Shown here one piece after another: positions 31,840-41,410 of a stretch of 64,000 nucleotides of DNA (positions within the stretch are counted from its first letter, which is position 1; each line of letters begins with the position of its first letter). Position numbers and translations under genes: made by a program. Origin of the DNA: Actinophytocola sp035995025 (GTDB taxonomy: Bacteria > Actinomycetota > Actinomycetes > Mycobacteriales > Pseudonocardiaceae); contig DASYKY010000099.1 in the NCBI GenBank assembly GCA_035995025.1, forward strand, positions 1 to 64,000, read 5' to 3'. The notes under the pieces were generated by a model. It saw only the letters and a program-made list of their open reading frames with translations. It ran no database searches and had not been told where the DNA came from.

Positions 31840-32772
31840 TCATCGGTCCGCGCGCACGAACGGCTGGTTCAGGTGTGCCGTCGCGAGCCACGTCGGCAGG
31901 CCTTGCGCCCGCTCGAGCAGCGCCCGCCGGGTGCGCCGCGCGACGTCCTGGTCGCCCTCGAACGCGTAGCCGACCGCCGGCGCGACCAGTTGCACGGCGT
32001 GCACGAGCACGTCGCCGGTGATCACGACCTGCTGCCCGCCACCCCGGACCATGACCGACTGGTGGCCCGGCGTGTGCCCGGGTGTCGGCTCGGTCGTCAT
32101 CCGGTTGCCAGGTCGTTCGGCCAGGCAGGACCGTCCGTCCACAACAGACAGTTGGCCGGTGCGGCGGAGCGGGTCCACGACGTAGGGCAGCACGACGTCG
32201 TCGCCCGCCTGCTCGAGCGCGGCGATCTCGGTTCGCTGGACGACGTAGCGGGCGTTCGGGAACGTCGGCACGCCGTCCAGCGACACCGACCAGCCGAAGT
32301 GGTCCTCGTGCAGGTGGGTGAGCACGACCAGCTCCACGTCGGTGCGCGCGATGCCGGCCTCCGCGAGCCGCTCGAGCAGGTGGCCAGGCACCGGGGCCCA
32401 CGCCGACGCGGGGCTGCCGACCGGCCCGATCCCGGTGTCCACCAGCGCGAACCGGCCGGACGGCAGGCGCACGGCGAACGCCCGGAAGTCCAGGTGCCAG
32501 GCGTCTTCGGGGCCGAACGCGGCCGGGTCCACCCGCCGGGCCCGCGCCCAGTCACGCTCGCTCGCCCCGCTGAACGTCTCCCGGGCGGGCTGGAAGAACG
32601 GGCCGCTGGCGTCGAGCAGCGCGATGATCTCGAACCGGCCTACCGACCTCGTCACCGCCACCCCCTTCGACGCGTGCGCCACGCCCGCGCCCAGCCCGGC
32701 CACGGCGAGACCCGCCGCCGCGCTGCCGAGCAGGAATGTGCGCCGCCCCAACGGCTTCGTTACCTCGTCCAC
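31840..32772 (-). CDS. Tat-exported MBL-fold metallo-hydrolase
   Basis: 310 residues. The N-terminus has a twin-arginine signal, GRRTFLLGSAAAGLAVAGLGAGVAHA. The metallo-beta-lactamase fold shows ALVDTGIGP, the zinc motif HLHEDHFGW near 151, PGHTPGH, and VITGDVLVHAVQL. It probably hydrolyses an extracytoplasmic lactone or ester. Divergent from the regulator at 32873 with 100 bp between them, making it a likely regulatory target. Confidence 0.9.
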   Translation of the reverse strand: MDEVTKPLGRRTFLLGSAAAGLAVAGLGAGVAHASKGVAVTRSVGRFEIIALLDASGPFFQPARETFSGASERDWARARRVDPAAFGPEDAWHLDFRAFAVRLPSGRFALVDTGIGPVGSPASAWAPVPGHLLERLAEAGIARTDVELVVLTHLHEDHFGWSVSLDGVPTFPNARYVVQRTEIAALEQAGDDVVLPYVVDPLRRTGQLSVVDGRSCLAERPGNRMTTEPTPGHTPGHQSVMVRGGGQQVVITGDVLVHAVQLVAPAVGYAFEGDQDVARRTRRALLERAQGLPTWLATAHLNQPFVRADR

Positions 32773-32872
32773 GACGAACTCCGATCTGCCCCTGCGATAC
32801 TTGCGACGGACGCGAGTCGATCAGGGGGCGAGCAGGCGTGCCAGGGATTCGAAGAACGTCGAAAGTCCGGCC

Positions 32873-33883
32873 GTGCTGACGCTGCGGGTCGACCCGGCGC
32901 GGCTCGTCCGCTCGCGGTTCGCCCTGTCCCGGCTGGCCGAGCTGTCCTGCGCGCTGGAGGTGCTGACCCACCCGGACCGGGCGCCGTACGCGGCGGGCTG
33001 GGTGGCGGCGACGCGCCCGCGCGCCGACCCGGCGGCCTACCCGCTCGTGCGCGCGCTTGTCGAGCACGAGTCCTGGTACGTCCCCGACTTCGTGGTGCCG
33101 CTGCCCGCGGGCTACGAGCCGGCGCTCGACGACGAGCTGGCCGCGGTCGCGGCGACCCCGGAGACCGTCGTGGCCGACCAGCTGGCGATGGCGTTCCGCA
33201 TCGGGCCGCCGCCGGCCGCGGTCCTGGAGCGCAGCCGGTCCGCGACCGACCCCCGCGCGCCACTCCCGCCGGTCGTGGCCACCGCGCTCGACCGCGGCGC
33301 GGTCGCCGAACGGACCGCGGCGGAGCTGCGCCGGGCCTGGCACGCGGTACTGGCCGACTCGTGGCCGGCGCTGCGCCGCATCCACGACGAGGACGTGCGC
33401 CACCGGGCGGCGCACGCCGGGCGGGCCGGGTTCGGCGAGATCCTCGACGGCCTGCACCCGGCACTGCACTGGGACGGCACGAGCCTGACGATGGACGCCG
33501 CGTTCGAGCTGACGTCCGAGGCCGCGCCGGGGGTGGTGCTTTCGCCGTCGGTGTTCCTGCCCCGCCCGGCGCTGTGGGCCGGTGTGCCGGGCGAGGTGCT
33601 GCTGGGCTACCCGGCGCGCGGCCGCGGCCAGGTGTGGGCCGCGCCGTCGGTGCTGGGCACGCCGGTGCTGGGTGAGCGGCGTGCCGCGCTGCTCACCGAC
33701 CTGGCGGTGCCCCGCTCGACCTCGGAGCTGGCCGCCCGCCACCGGCTCAGCCCGGCCACGGTTTCCTACCATCTGAACCGCCTGCGCGCGGCCGGCCTGG
33801 TGACGAGCCGGCAGGCGGGACACAGCGTCCTGTACGTCCCGACCGAACGCGCCACCGCGCTGCTGGCGGCGATGGACGGTTAG
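32873..33883 (+). CDS. ArsR-type winged-helix regulator with DUF5937 N-terminal domain
   Basis: 336 residues from the GTG at 32873 (VLTLRVDPARLVRSRFALSRLAEL), where family similarity begins. The open frame continues to 32318 but is antisense to the metallo-hydrolase. The N-terminal about 250 residues resemble the DUF5937 sensor domain (PLVRALVEHESWYVPDFVVP). The C-terminal HTH is LAVPRSTSELAARHRLSPATVSYHLNRLRAAGLVTSRQAGHSVLY. Probably controls the divergent metallo-hydrolase gene. The ribosome-binding site is weak. Confidence 0.82.
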   Translation: MLTLRVDPARLVRSRFALSRLAELSCALEVLTHPDRAPYAAGWVAATRPRADPAAYPLVRALVEHESWYVPDFVVPLPAGYEPALDDELAAVAATPETVVADQLAMAFRIGPPPAAVLERSRSATDPRAPLPPVVATALDRGAVAERTAAELRRAWHAVLADSWPALRRIHDEDVRHRAAHAGRAGFGEILDGLHPALHWDGTSLTMDAAFELTSEAAPGVVLSPSVFLPRPALWAGVPGEVLLGYPARGRGQVWAAPSVLGTPVLGERRAALLTDLAVPRSTSELAARHRLSPATVSYHLNRLRAAGLVTSRQAGHSVLYVPTERATALLAAMDG

Positions 33884-33888
33884 GAACC

Positions 33889-34848
33889 TCAGCCGTCGGT
33901 GAAGGGCTGGATCGGGATGCCGTGGTCGGTTTCGCGCATGCCCAGCTCGTAGGCGGCGAGACCGGGGGCGCGCAGGTCCAGCGGGGCGCGGTCCGGGCGG
34001 GCCACCCGGATCGAGAGGTCGGCTATCGAGCAGTTCGCGGTGTGGTGGACCGAGCCGTCCGGGTCGCCGTAGACCCAGCCGACGATCCGCTCGCGCGGCG
34101 CGGACACCCGGGCCGCCACCACGATCTCCTGCCCTGGCACCGCGAGCTCCAGGCGGTCCGCCGCCTCGCTCACCCGGGGCCGGCGGGTGCGGCCGAGCCC
34201 GCCGAGCCGCAGGCGGGTGCCGTCGACGCAGATCGCGCCGTTCGCGAGCCACGGGGTGAGCCGGCCGCCGACGAGGATGCGGCCGACGGTCAGGTCGAGC
34301 CAGGTCGACTCCCCCGCGCCGCGAAACGCCATGCCGTGCAACCAGATCCACCGCTCCGCGTGCTGCGTGCCCCAGTTGTGCCCGACCATCCCCGGCCACC
34401 CGGCCAGCGTGATCTCCCGCCCGCCCACGCGCACCCGGCCGTCGAACCGGGCGACCGGGTGCAGGCTGACCGGCTTCGTCCTCGGCAGCGGGGCGCCGTA
34501 GAGCCAGCCCGCCGGCAGGTGGCGCAGCGCCTCCGCGCCGGTGAACCGCAGGTCCCACTCCACGTCGTTCGCCCGGCCGGTCGCCACACCCGGGCCGAGG
34601 TGCGCGCCGGCGATCCGGATCCAGCCGGCCGCCGACACGTCCGGGACGGTCAGCTTCGTGGCGGTCGGGCCGGTCTCCTCGAACAGCGTGAACCACAGCG
34701 AGCCGGTCGGCGGCAGGCCGGGGCGGCAGGCCACGGTGTAGCGGATCCACACGCCCAGCCCGCCGTCCGGGTGGCAGGCCCGCAGGTAGAAGCTCTCGTA
34801 CCCGGCCGCCATCGCCGGGAACCGGGGCTCGGTCAGCGCCGCGCTCAC
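33889..34848 (-). CDS. Hypothetical beta-barrel protein (AttH/tocopherol cyclase-like)
   Basis: 319 residues from the GTG that overlaps the YchJ stop (GTGA). Beta-rich, with GYESFYLRACHPDGGLGVWIRYT at the start and the diagnostic GWPGMVGHNWGTQHAERWIWLHG in the middle, which occurs in lipocalin-like AttH/tocopherol-cyclase-related proteins of actinomycetes. A hydrophobic ligand or lipid role is plausible but unproven. Translationally coupled to the YchJ homologue. Confidence 0.65.
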   Translation of the reverse strand: MSAALTEPRFPAMAAGYESFYLRACHPDGGLGVWIRYTVACRPGLPPTGSLWFTLFEETGPTATKLTVPDVSAAGWIRIAGAHLGPGVATGRANDVEWDLRFTGAEALRHLPAGWLYGAPLPRTKPVSLHPVARFDGRVRVGGREITLAGWPGMVGHNWGTQHAERWIWLHGMAFRGAGESTWLDLTVGRILVGGRLTPWLANGAICVDGTRLRLGGLGRTRRPRVSEAADRLELAVPGQEIVVAARVSAPRERIVGWVYGDPDGSVHHTANCSIADLSIRVARPDRAPLDLRAPGLAAYELGMRETDHGIPIQPFTDG

Positions 34849-35225
34849 GACGCCGCCACGTACAGCCATGCGCCGTCCTCCCGGACGAACCTGCTGTTCT
34901 CCTCGAGCACGCCCGACCGTCCGCCCGCCGCGTAGTGCGCGCGGAACTCGACGGTGCCCTCGGTGTCGAACGGCCCGCCACCGGTACGGCCGACGATCTC
35001 CAGGTGCGTCCACTCCTGCACCGGGTCCAGGCGCAGCCGCTTCGGCCGGGTCGACGGGTGCCACGAGGACAGCAGGTACGCCTGCTCGCCGAGCGCGAAC
35101 GCGCTGAACCGGGAGCGCATCAGCTGCTCGGCCGTCGCCGCGCGGGCGTGGCCGGCGTGCAGCCGCCCGCAACACGCGGCGACCGGCTCGCCGCTGCCGC
35201 ACGGGCATATCGGTGGTCGGGCCAT
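34845..35225 (-). CDS. YchJ/UPF0225-family protein with SEC-C motif
   Basis: 126 residues. PICPCGSGEPVAACCGRLHAG is a Cys-rich SEC-C-like zinc motif, followed by LMRSRFSAFALGEQAYLLSSWHPSTRP, the UPF0225 signature, and an NTF2-like fold (VEFRAHYAAGG..ENSRFVREDGAWLYV). Function unknown. Confidence 0.92.
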   Translation of the reverse strand: MARPPICPCGSGEPVAACCGRLHAGHARAATAEQLMRSRFSAFALGEQAYLLSSWHPSTRPKRLRLDPVQEWTHLEIVGRTGGGPFDTEGTVEFRAHYAAGGRSGVLEENSRFVREDGAWLYVAAS

Positions 35226-35402
35226 CGCGCCATTCTGCTCCTGACGGGCCCTACCGGTGCGGCGGCGGTGGTGGGATCTCGGCGACCGGGGGCGGCACCC
35301 GCGGCCACACCAGCAGCACCGGGCAGGGCGCGTGGTCGACCACGAACCGCGCGTGCGGGCGCAGGCTGTGCGGGCCGAGCCGGGTGGGGTCGCCGTCGCG
35401 GG

Positions 35403-36986
<1,584 letters not shown>

Positions 36987-36989
36987 CGG

Positions 36990-37253
36990 TCAGGCCGGGA
37001 GCCGGATCTCGACGGACAGCAGGCCGCGCAGGTCGAGCCAGGCGCGCTCCTCGACCCGCACGAGCCGCAGCACGACCTCACCGCACTGCGCGCAGCGCGC
37101 GACCGCGCCCGGTGCCTGCGTGTAGACCTCCGCCTCGGCGAGCGGTCCGCTGGCGCGGCAGTGCGCGCAGGTGCCGATCGCGGCGGTGAGGTCGACGGCG
37201 AAGATCTCGCGCAGCGGGCCGGCGAGCACGTTCCCGTCGAGATGGTCGGTCAT
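36990..37253 (-). CDS. DUF6510 zinc-ribbon-like protein
   Basis: 87 residues. Two Cys pairs, CAHC and CAQC, spaced as in a zinc ribbon (GTCAHCRASGPL..VARCAQCGEVV). Usual position next to FAD reductases and molybdopterin oxidoreductases in actinomycetes, as here. Separated by 1 nt from the reductase stop, so part of the operon. Confidence 0.85.
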   Translation of the reverse strand: MTDHLDGNVLAGPLREIFAVDLTAAIGTCAHCRASGPLAEAEVYTQAPGAVARCAQCGEVVLRLVRVEERAWLDLRGLLSVEIRLPA

Positions 37254-37254
37254 G

Positions 37255-37977
37255 TCAGCCTCCGGTGGGGCCGAAGCGTTCGGTCCTGATGCGGGCGGGT
37301 TCGTGGCCGAGGTCCACGAGCAGGTCTGCGGCGGCCTCGACGAAGCCGGTCGGGCCGCACACGAAGCAGTCCGACGGCGCCACGCCGGCCAGATCGGCGC
37401 GGGTGAGCCGCCCCGGCGGGCGCGGCTCGCCGGGCGGCGCGGACCGCGTGTACAGCATCGTGGCGCCCGCCAGCTCCGCCGCGTACAGCCGGTCCGCCGG
37501 GGTGCGCACGGAGTACACGAGCCGGAACGGCGCCGTGGCGCCGGTCGCGCGGCGGGTGCGGACCATGGCCATCAGCGGCACGATCCCCGAGCCGCCGCCC
37601 ACGAGCAGCACCGGCGACGGGTCCCCGGGGCGCCAGACGAACCAGCCCCCGACCGGCCCGCGCAGCTCGACCGGGTCGCCGGCCTCGAGCACGTCGGTCA
37701 GGTACGGCGACACCTCGCCGTCGTCGACCCGCTGGACGGTCAGCTCAACCAGGTCGCCGCCGGGCGCGGACGCGATGGAGTAGCTGCGCTGCGCGCGGTA
37801 GCCGTCCTCGGCGGTCAGCCGGACGTCGACGTGCTGGCCGGCGAGGTGGCCGGGCCAGCCGGGCACGTCGAACGCGAGCGTTACGGCCGACGGCGACTCG
37901 GCGCGCCGCTCCCGCAGCGTCGCCACGCGCCAGGCCAGCCGCCGGCCTAGTCGCCCTGGTACCGCTGCTCGCGCCAC
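37255..37977 (-). CDS. FAD-dependent ferredoxin/flavodoxin-type reductase
   Basis: About 240 residues if started at the GTG at 37977 (VARAAVPGRLGRRLAWRVATL), overlapping the upstream stop by about 30 nt; the GTG at 37926 is the alternative. FNR-like fold: AGQHVDVRLTAEDGYRAQRSYSIASAPG (FAD), VLLVGGGSGIVPLMAMVR (NAD(P) Rossmann loop), DCFVCGPTGFVEAAADLL. Probably the electron donor of the adjacent molybdopterin enzyme. No [2Fe-2S] domain is present. Confidence 0.85.
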   Translation of the reverse strand: MARAAVPGRLGRRLAWRVATLRERRAESPSAVTLAFDVPGWPGHLAGQHVDVRLTAEDGYRAQRSYSIASAPGGDLVELTVQRVDDGEVSPYLTDVLEAGDPVELRGPVGGWFVWRPGDPSPVLLVGGGSGIVPLMAMVRTRRATGATAPFRLVYSVRTPADRLYAAELAGATMLYTRSAPPGEPRPPGRLTRADLAGVAPSDCFVCGPTGFVEAAADLLVDLGHEPARIRTERFGPTGG

Positions 37978-38546
37978 GGGTCGCCGTAGTCGTGGTAGCC
38001 GATGCTCTCCCAGAAGCCGGGCTCGTCCTCGGCCAGCAGCTCGATGCCGTGCACCCACTTCGCGGACTTCCACAGGTACAGGTGCGGCACGAGCAGCCGG
38101 ACCGGACCGCCGTGCTCGGCCGGCAGGTCGTCGCCGTCGTAGTCGTAGACGAGCCACGCCTGCCCGTCCAGCAGATCCTCCAGCGGCAGGTTCGTGGTGT
38201 AGCCGCCGTAGGAGTGGATCATGGCGAAGTCGGCCGCGCTCTCCACGTCGGAGAACAGCACGTCGAGCGACACGCCGCGCCAGGACGTGTCGAGCTTGGA
38301 CCACTTCGTGACGCAGTGCAGGTCGGCGGTCGGCTCCTCGGCGGGGAGCGCGGCCAGCTGCTGCCACGTCCACGTGTACCGCGTGCCGGCCTCGGTGGCG
38401 ACGGTGAACTCCCACCGATCTCGCGGCACCCGCGGCGTCGGGCCGGCCGAGAGGACGGGGAAGTCCTCGGTCAGGTACTGGCCGGGCGGCAACCGCACGT
38501 CGGACCGGCGCGGCCGGCCCTGAAAACCCCTGGACACGATGCCCAC
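37947..38546 (-). CDS. Molybdopterin-dependent (sulfite oxidase-like) oxidoreductase
   Basis: 199 residues, the compact MsrP/YedY-like catalytic domain. GPTPRVPRDRWEFTV, LHCVTKWSKLDTSWRGVSLDVLF (Cys that ligates Mo), IHSYGGYTTNLPLEDLL, VRLLVPHLYLWKSAKWVHGIEL. No signal peptide is evident, so cytoplasmic. First gene of an operon with the flavin reductase and the DUF6510 protein. Substrate unknown; an oxidised-protein or sulfite-like substrate is possible. Confidence 0.9.
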   Translation of the reverse strand: MGIVSRGFQGRPRRSDVRLPPGQYLTEDFPVLSAGPTPRVPRDRWEFTVATEAGTRYTWTWQQLAALPAEEPTADLHCVTKWSKLDTSWRGVSLDVLFSDVESAADFAMIHSYGGYTTNLPLEDLLDGQAWLVYDYDGDDLPAEHGGPVRLLVPHLYLWKSAKWVHGIELLAEDEPGFWESIGYHDYGDPWREQRYQGD

Positions 38547-38606
38547 CGCGACAGCGTAGTCCGGACCTGCGCCCCTCGCCCGGGCGCGACGGGCGAGGTC
38601 GACACC

Positions 38607-38636
38607 CGATCGGTAGGTGACCTACGCCGCGATCGG
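38607..38636. promoter_or_regulatory. Nested inverted repeat in divergent promoter region
   Basis: Outer arms CCGATCG/CGATCGG surround an inner palindrome GTAGGTGACCTAC. It lies between the molybdopterin gene (leftward) and the kinase gene (rightward), 91 bp from the kinase start. Candidate operator; regulator unknown. Confidence 0.4.
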
Positions 38637-38727
38637 CACCCGCCGACGGTCGTTTCGATTTCGCAGCGTGGTGCAATACCCGGACGGGTGGGATCGAATG
38701 GGGTGTGTTGATGAGTGGTGTGTGTAG

Positions 38728-40242
38728 ATGAGCGCTGACCAGGTCGTCGCCGGCCGCTACCGCCTTGGCGAACGGCTCGGCGGTGGTGGCATGGGCGTGG
38801 TCTGGCAGGCCCACGACGAACGGCTCCGCCGCACCGTCGCGGTGAAACAGCTCATCCTGCCGCCGAGCCTGGACGACGCGCGGCTCGAGGAGATCCGGCG
38901 CCGCACGATGCGCGAGGGACGGATCGCGGCGAAGCTGCACCACCCGCAGCTGATCACGGTGTACGACGTGATCGAGGACGAGGGCCGGCCGTACCTGGTC
39001 ATGGAGTACCTGCCGTCCACGAGCCTGTCGAAGAAGCTGGACGAGGACGGCGCGCTGCCGCCCGCGGAGGTCGCGCGAATCGGTGCGCAGGCCGCGGCCG
39101 CGCTGGCGGCCGCGCACGCGGCGGGCGTGGTGCACCGGGACGTCAAGCCCGGCAACATCCTCGTCGGCGACAACGGCACGGTGAAGATCACCGACTTCGG
39201 TGTGTCCCGGGTCGTCGAGGACGTCACCGGGACCGCGACCGGCACGTTCGTCGGCACACCCGCGTACCTGGCGCCCGAGGTTGCGCAGGGCCGCGACGTC
39301 ACGTTCGAGTCCGATGTGTACTCACTCGGCGCGACGCTGTACCGGGCCGTGGAGGGCACCTCGCCGGTCGGGACGAGCGACAACCCCATGCGCATCCTGC
39401 ACCGCATCGCGTCCGGCACGGTGATCCCGCCGGTGAAGGCGGGACCGCTCGCGCCGCTCGTGCTGCGGATGCTCGGCACGGACCCCGCCGAGCGCCCCAC
39501 GATGGACGAGGCGAAGGCGGTACTGGAGGAGATCGCGGCGGGAGCGACCGCCGCCGCCCCGACCTCCCCCGCGCCGGCCGAGACTCCGCCCGCGAACCTG
39601 CCCGCGAACCCGCCGGCGAACCCGCCGGCGCCGCGGGCCGAGCGCGAACCGCACCGGCGGCGCGCGGCGCTGCTGCTCGCCGTGGTCTGCGTCCTGGTCG
39701 CGGTCACCACCACTCTCGTCGCGCTCAACACCGGCGACGCCGGCGAGCCCACCGCGGCCCCGCAGACGACGTCCGCGAAGCCGAAACCCGGGCCGGCGAC
39801 CGAACCGTCCACGGAGGCGTCCACCGAGCCGTCCACCGAGTCGAGCGCGCCGGCGACGAGCACCTCCGTGTCCGCGCCACCCTCGACGCCGGGCGGCACA
39901 CCGGCGAAAACCCCGCAGCAGCCGGGAAACCCGGTCGCGGCGGTCTCCGGCTACTACGCGCTCATGCCCGGCGACCCGGACGCGGGCTGGCAACGCCTGA
40001 CCACGAGGTTCCAGCACAGCCCGGCCAGGAGCCTGTCGTACTACCGCGGCTACTGGGGCTCGATCAGCTCCGTCCGCGCCTCCGGCGCCACCGGGCAGGG
40101 GTCGACTGTCGAGGTGACGGTGAACTACACGTTCAAGAGCGGCCGAAAGGTCCAGGAGCGCCACCGCTACCAGCTGGCGAACCAGGGCGGCCGCTGGCTG
40201 CTCGACTCGGTCGCCGTGCTCAGCAGCTCCAACCTCTCCTGA
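38728..40242 (+). CDS. Membrane Ser/Thr protein kinase (PknB-like)
   Basis: 504 residues. N-terminal kinase domain: LGERLGGGGMGVVW, Lys in VAVKQL near 38, VVHRDVKPGNILV (catalytic Asp near 139), ITDFGVSR and GTPAYLAPEVA. A Pro/Ala juxtamembrane linker leads to one TM helix at about 313-335 (AALLLAVVCVLVAVTTTLVAL). Outside are a Thr/Ser/Pro-rich stalk (about 340-405) and a C-terminal about 100-residue SnoaL/NTF2-like domain (GYYALMPGDPDAGWQRLT..) rather than PASTA repeats, which would be the sensor. The orphan gene at 40333 follows on the same strand. Confidence 0.93.
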   Translation: MSADQVVAGRYRLGERLGGGGMGVVWQAHDERLRRTVAVKQLILPPSLDDARLEEIRRRTMREGRIAAKLHHPQLITVYDVIEDEGRPYLVMEYLPSTSLSKKLDEDGALPPAEVARIGAQAAAALAAAHAAGVVHRDVKPGNILVGDNGTVKITDFGVSRVVEDVTGTATGTFVGTPAYLAPEVAQGRDVTFESDVYSLGATLYRAVEGTSPVGTSDNPMRILHRIASGTVIPPVKAGPLAPLVLRMLGTDPAERPTMDEAKAVLEEIAAGATAAAPTSPAPAETPPANLPANPPANPPAPRAEREPHRRRAALLLAVVCVLVAVTTTLVALNTGDAGEPTAAPQTTSAKPKPGPATEPSTEASTEPSTESSAPATSTSVSAPPSTPGGTPAKTPQQPGNPVAAVSGYYALMPGDPDAGWQRLTTRFQHSPARSLSYYRGYWGSISSVRASGATGQGSTVEVTVNYTFKSGRKVQERHRYQLANQGGRWLLDSVAVLSSSNLS

Positions 40243-40332
40243 CGCGTCCCGTAATAAGTCGCCACCGCGGGTCGATTCTCTGGCCAGACGGCGCCTCGTG
40301 AAGACGCCCACGAAGCGTGTGGAGGCCAAGGG

Positions 40333-41406
40333 ATGGGTGCGGACCAGGCGGCGCGTTCGACCATGCTCGTCGCGCAGGCCGGACGTGATCTGCGGGACGC
40401 GCTCGGCGATCCGGAACGGGCCGCCCGGGCGGCGGAACGGCTCGCCGGGACCGCGGAGGCCGGCATCGTCCTGCTCGGTGCGGCCCCGGCCGAGGGCATC
40501 GCCGTGGTGCCGGAGGACACGGAGGCACTGCTCGCCGCCGCGCTGAGCCAGCTCGGCGTGGCCGGCACGCTGTTCGCGGCCAGCGAGGCGGTCGGCGAGC
40601 ACGGGCCCGCCGAGCCCAGCGCGCTCGACGAACCGCTGCGCCGCCTCGACGCGACCGCCGCGCTGCTGACCCGCCCGCCGGTGCGGGGCATCGCGGCGCC
40701 GCCGCCGTCGGCCACCGCCGCCGACGCGCTGGCCGGCCTGCGCCGCCAGGTCGACCGCACGGTGGACGCCCTGATCTCCCGCTCCACCAACGTGATCAGC
40801 GGCTCGCTCACCGGCGTCCACGAGCGCGGCCCAGCCGAGGTGCGCAAGGCGTGGGACACGATCAACGACACGCTGCACCTCGACGAGTTCGGCGGCAAGC
40901 TCGCCAGGATCGGCCTGCGCGCGTTGCGCGGCGCGCTCGCGCTGCTGGCCCGCATCGTGCCCGCGTCCTGGCTCGCCGGCATCCGCACGAGCGTGGACCA
41001 CCTGATCGAGAGCACCGACGGCCGCGGTCCGGCCAAGGCGATCGTGGGCGCGGCGATCGGCGCGGACCGGCTGGCCGCGCCACCCGCCGCCGATCTGTCC
41101 ACTCTGGACTTGTCGAAGCTGGACCGGGGCGCGGCCGACCTGGCCGAGCTCACCACGAAGTACGGCAAGCTCATGGACCTCTGCGGCGGCGTCGGCACGG
41201 CGATCGGGGTCGCCGCGAAGCTCACCGGCGTGCTGCGGCTCACCGCCCCGCAGCTGGGGGTGCTGATCCTCGCCGGGCACGTGCTCGTGATCGGCGGCGT
41301 CGTCGTGCTCGGCCGCGACCACGTCGACGCCGGCCTCGACCCGGGGGACGGCGGCCGCGGCCTGGTCCGCGGCGTGCGCACGATCGTCGGCGAGGCGACC
41401 GCCTGA
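40333..41406 (+). CDS. Hypothetical membrane-associated protein
   Basis: 357 residues; GGAGG ribosome-binding site 7 nt before ATG. Ala/Leu-rich, largely helical, with repeated amphipathic segments; hydrophobic helices at about 190-215 (LRGALALLARIVPASWLAGI) and 302-330 (LTAPQLGVLILAGHVLVIGGVVVLG). No catalytic motif recognised. Same orientation as the kinase upstream, so possibly co-regulated. Confidence 0.7.
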   Translation: MGADQAARSTMLVAQAGRDLRDALGDPERAARAAERLAGTAEAGIVLLGAAPAEGIAVVPEDTEALLAAALSQLGVAGTLFAASEAVGEHGPAEPSALDEPLRRLDATAALLTRPPVRGIAAPPPSATAADALAGLRRQVDRTVDALISRSTNVISGSLTGVHERGPAEVRKAWDTINDTLHLDEFGGKLARIGLRALRGALALLARIVPASWLAGIRTSVDHLIESTDGRGPAKAIVGAAIGADRLAAPPAADLSTLDLSKLDRGAADLAELTTKYGKLMDLCGGVGTAIGVAAKLTGVLRLTAPQLGVLILAGHVLVIGGVVVLGRDHVDAGLDPGDGGRGLVRGVRTIVGEATA

Positions 41407-41410
41407 GCCG

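Noticed and set aside
32318..32872. 5' extension of the ArsR-type regulator frame
   Set aside because: Antisense to the Tat-exported metallo-hydrolase; similarity to regulators begins at the GTG at 32873.
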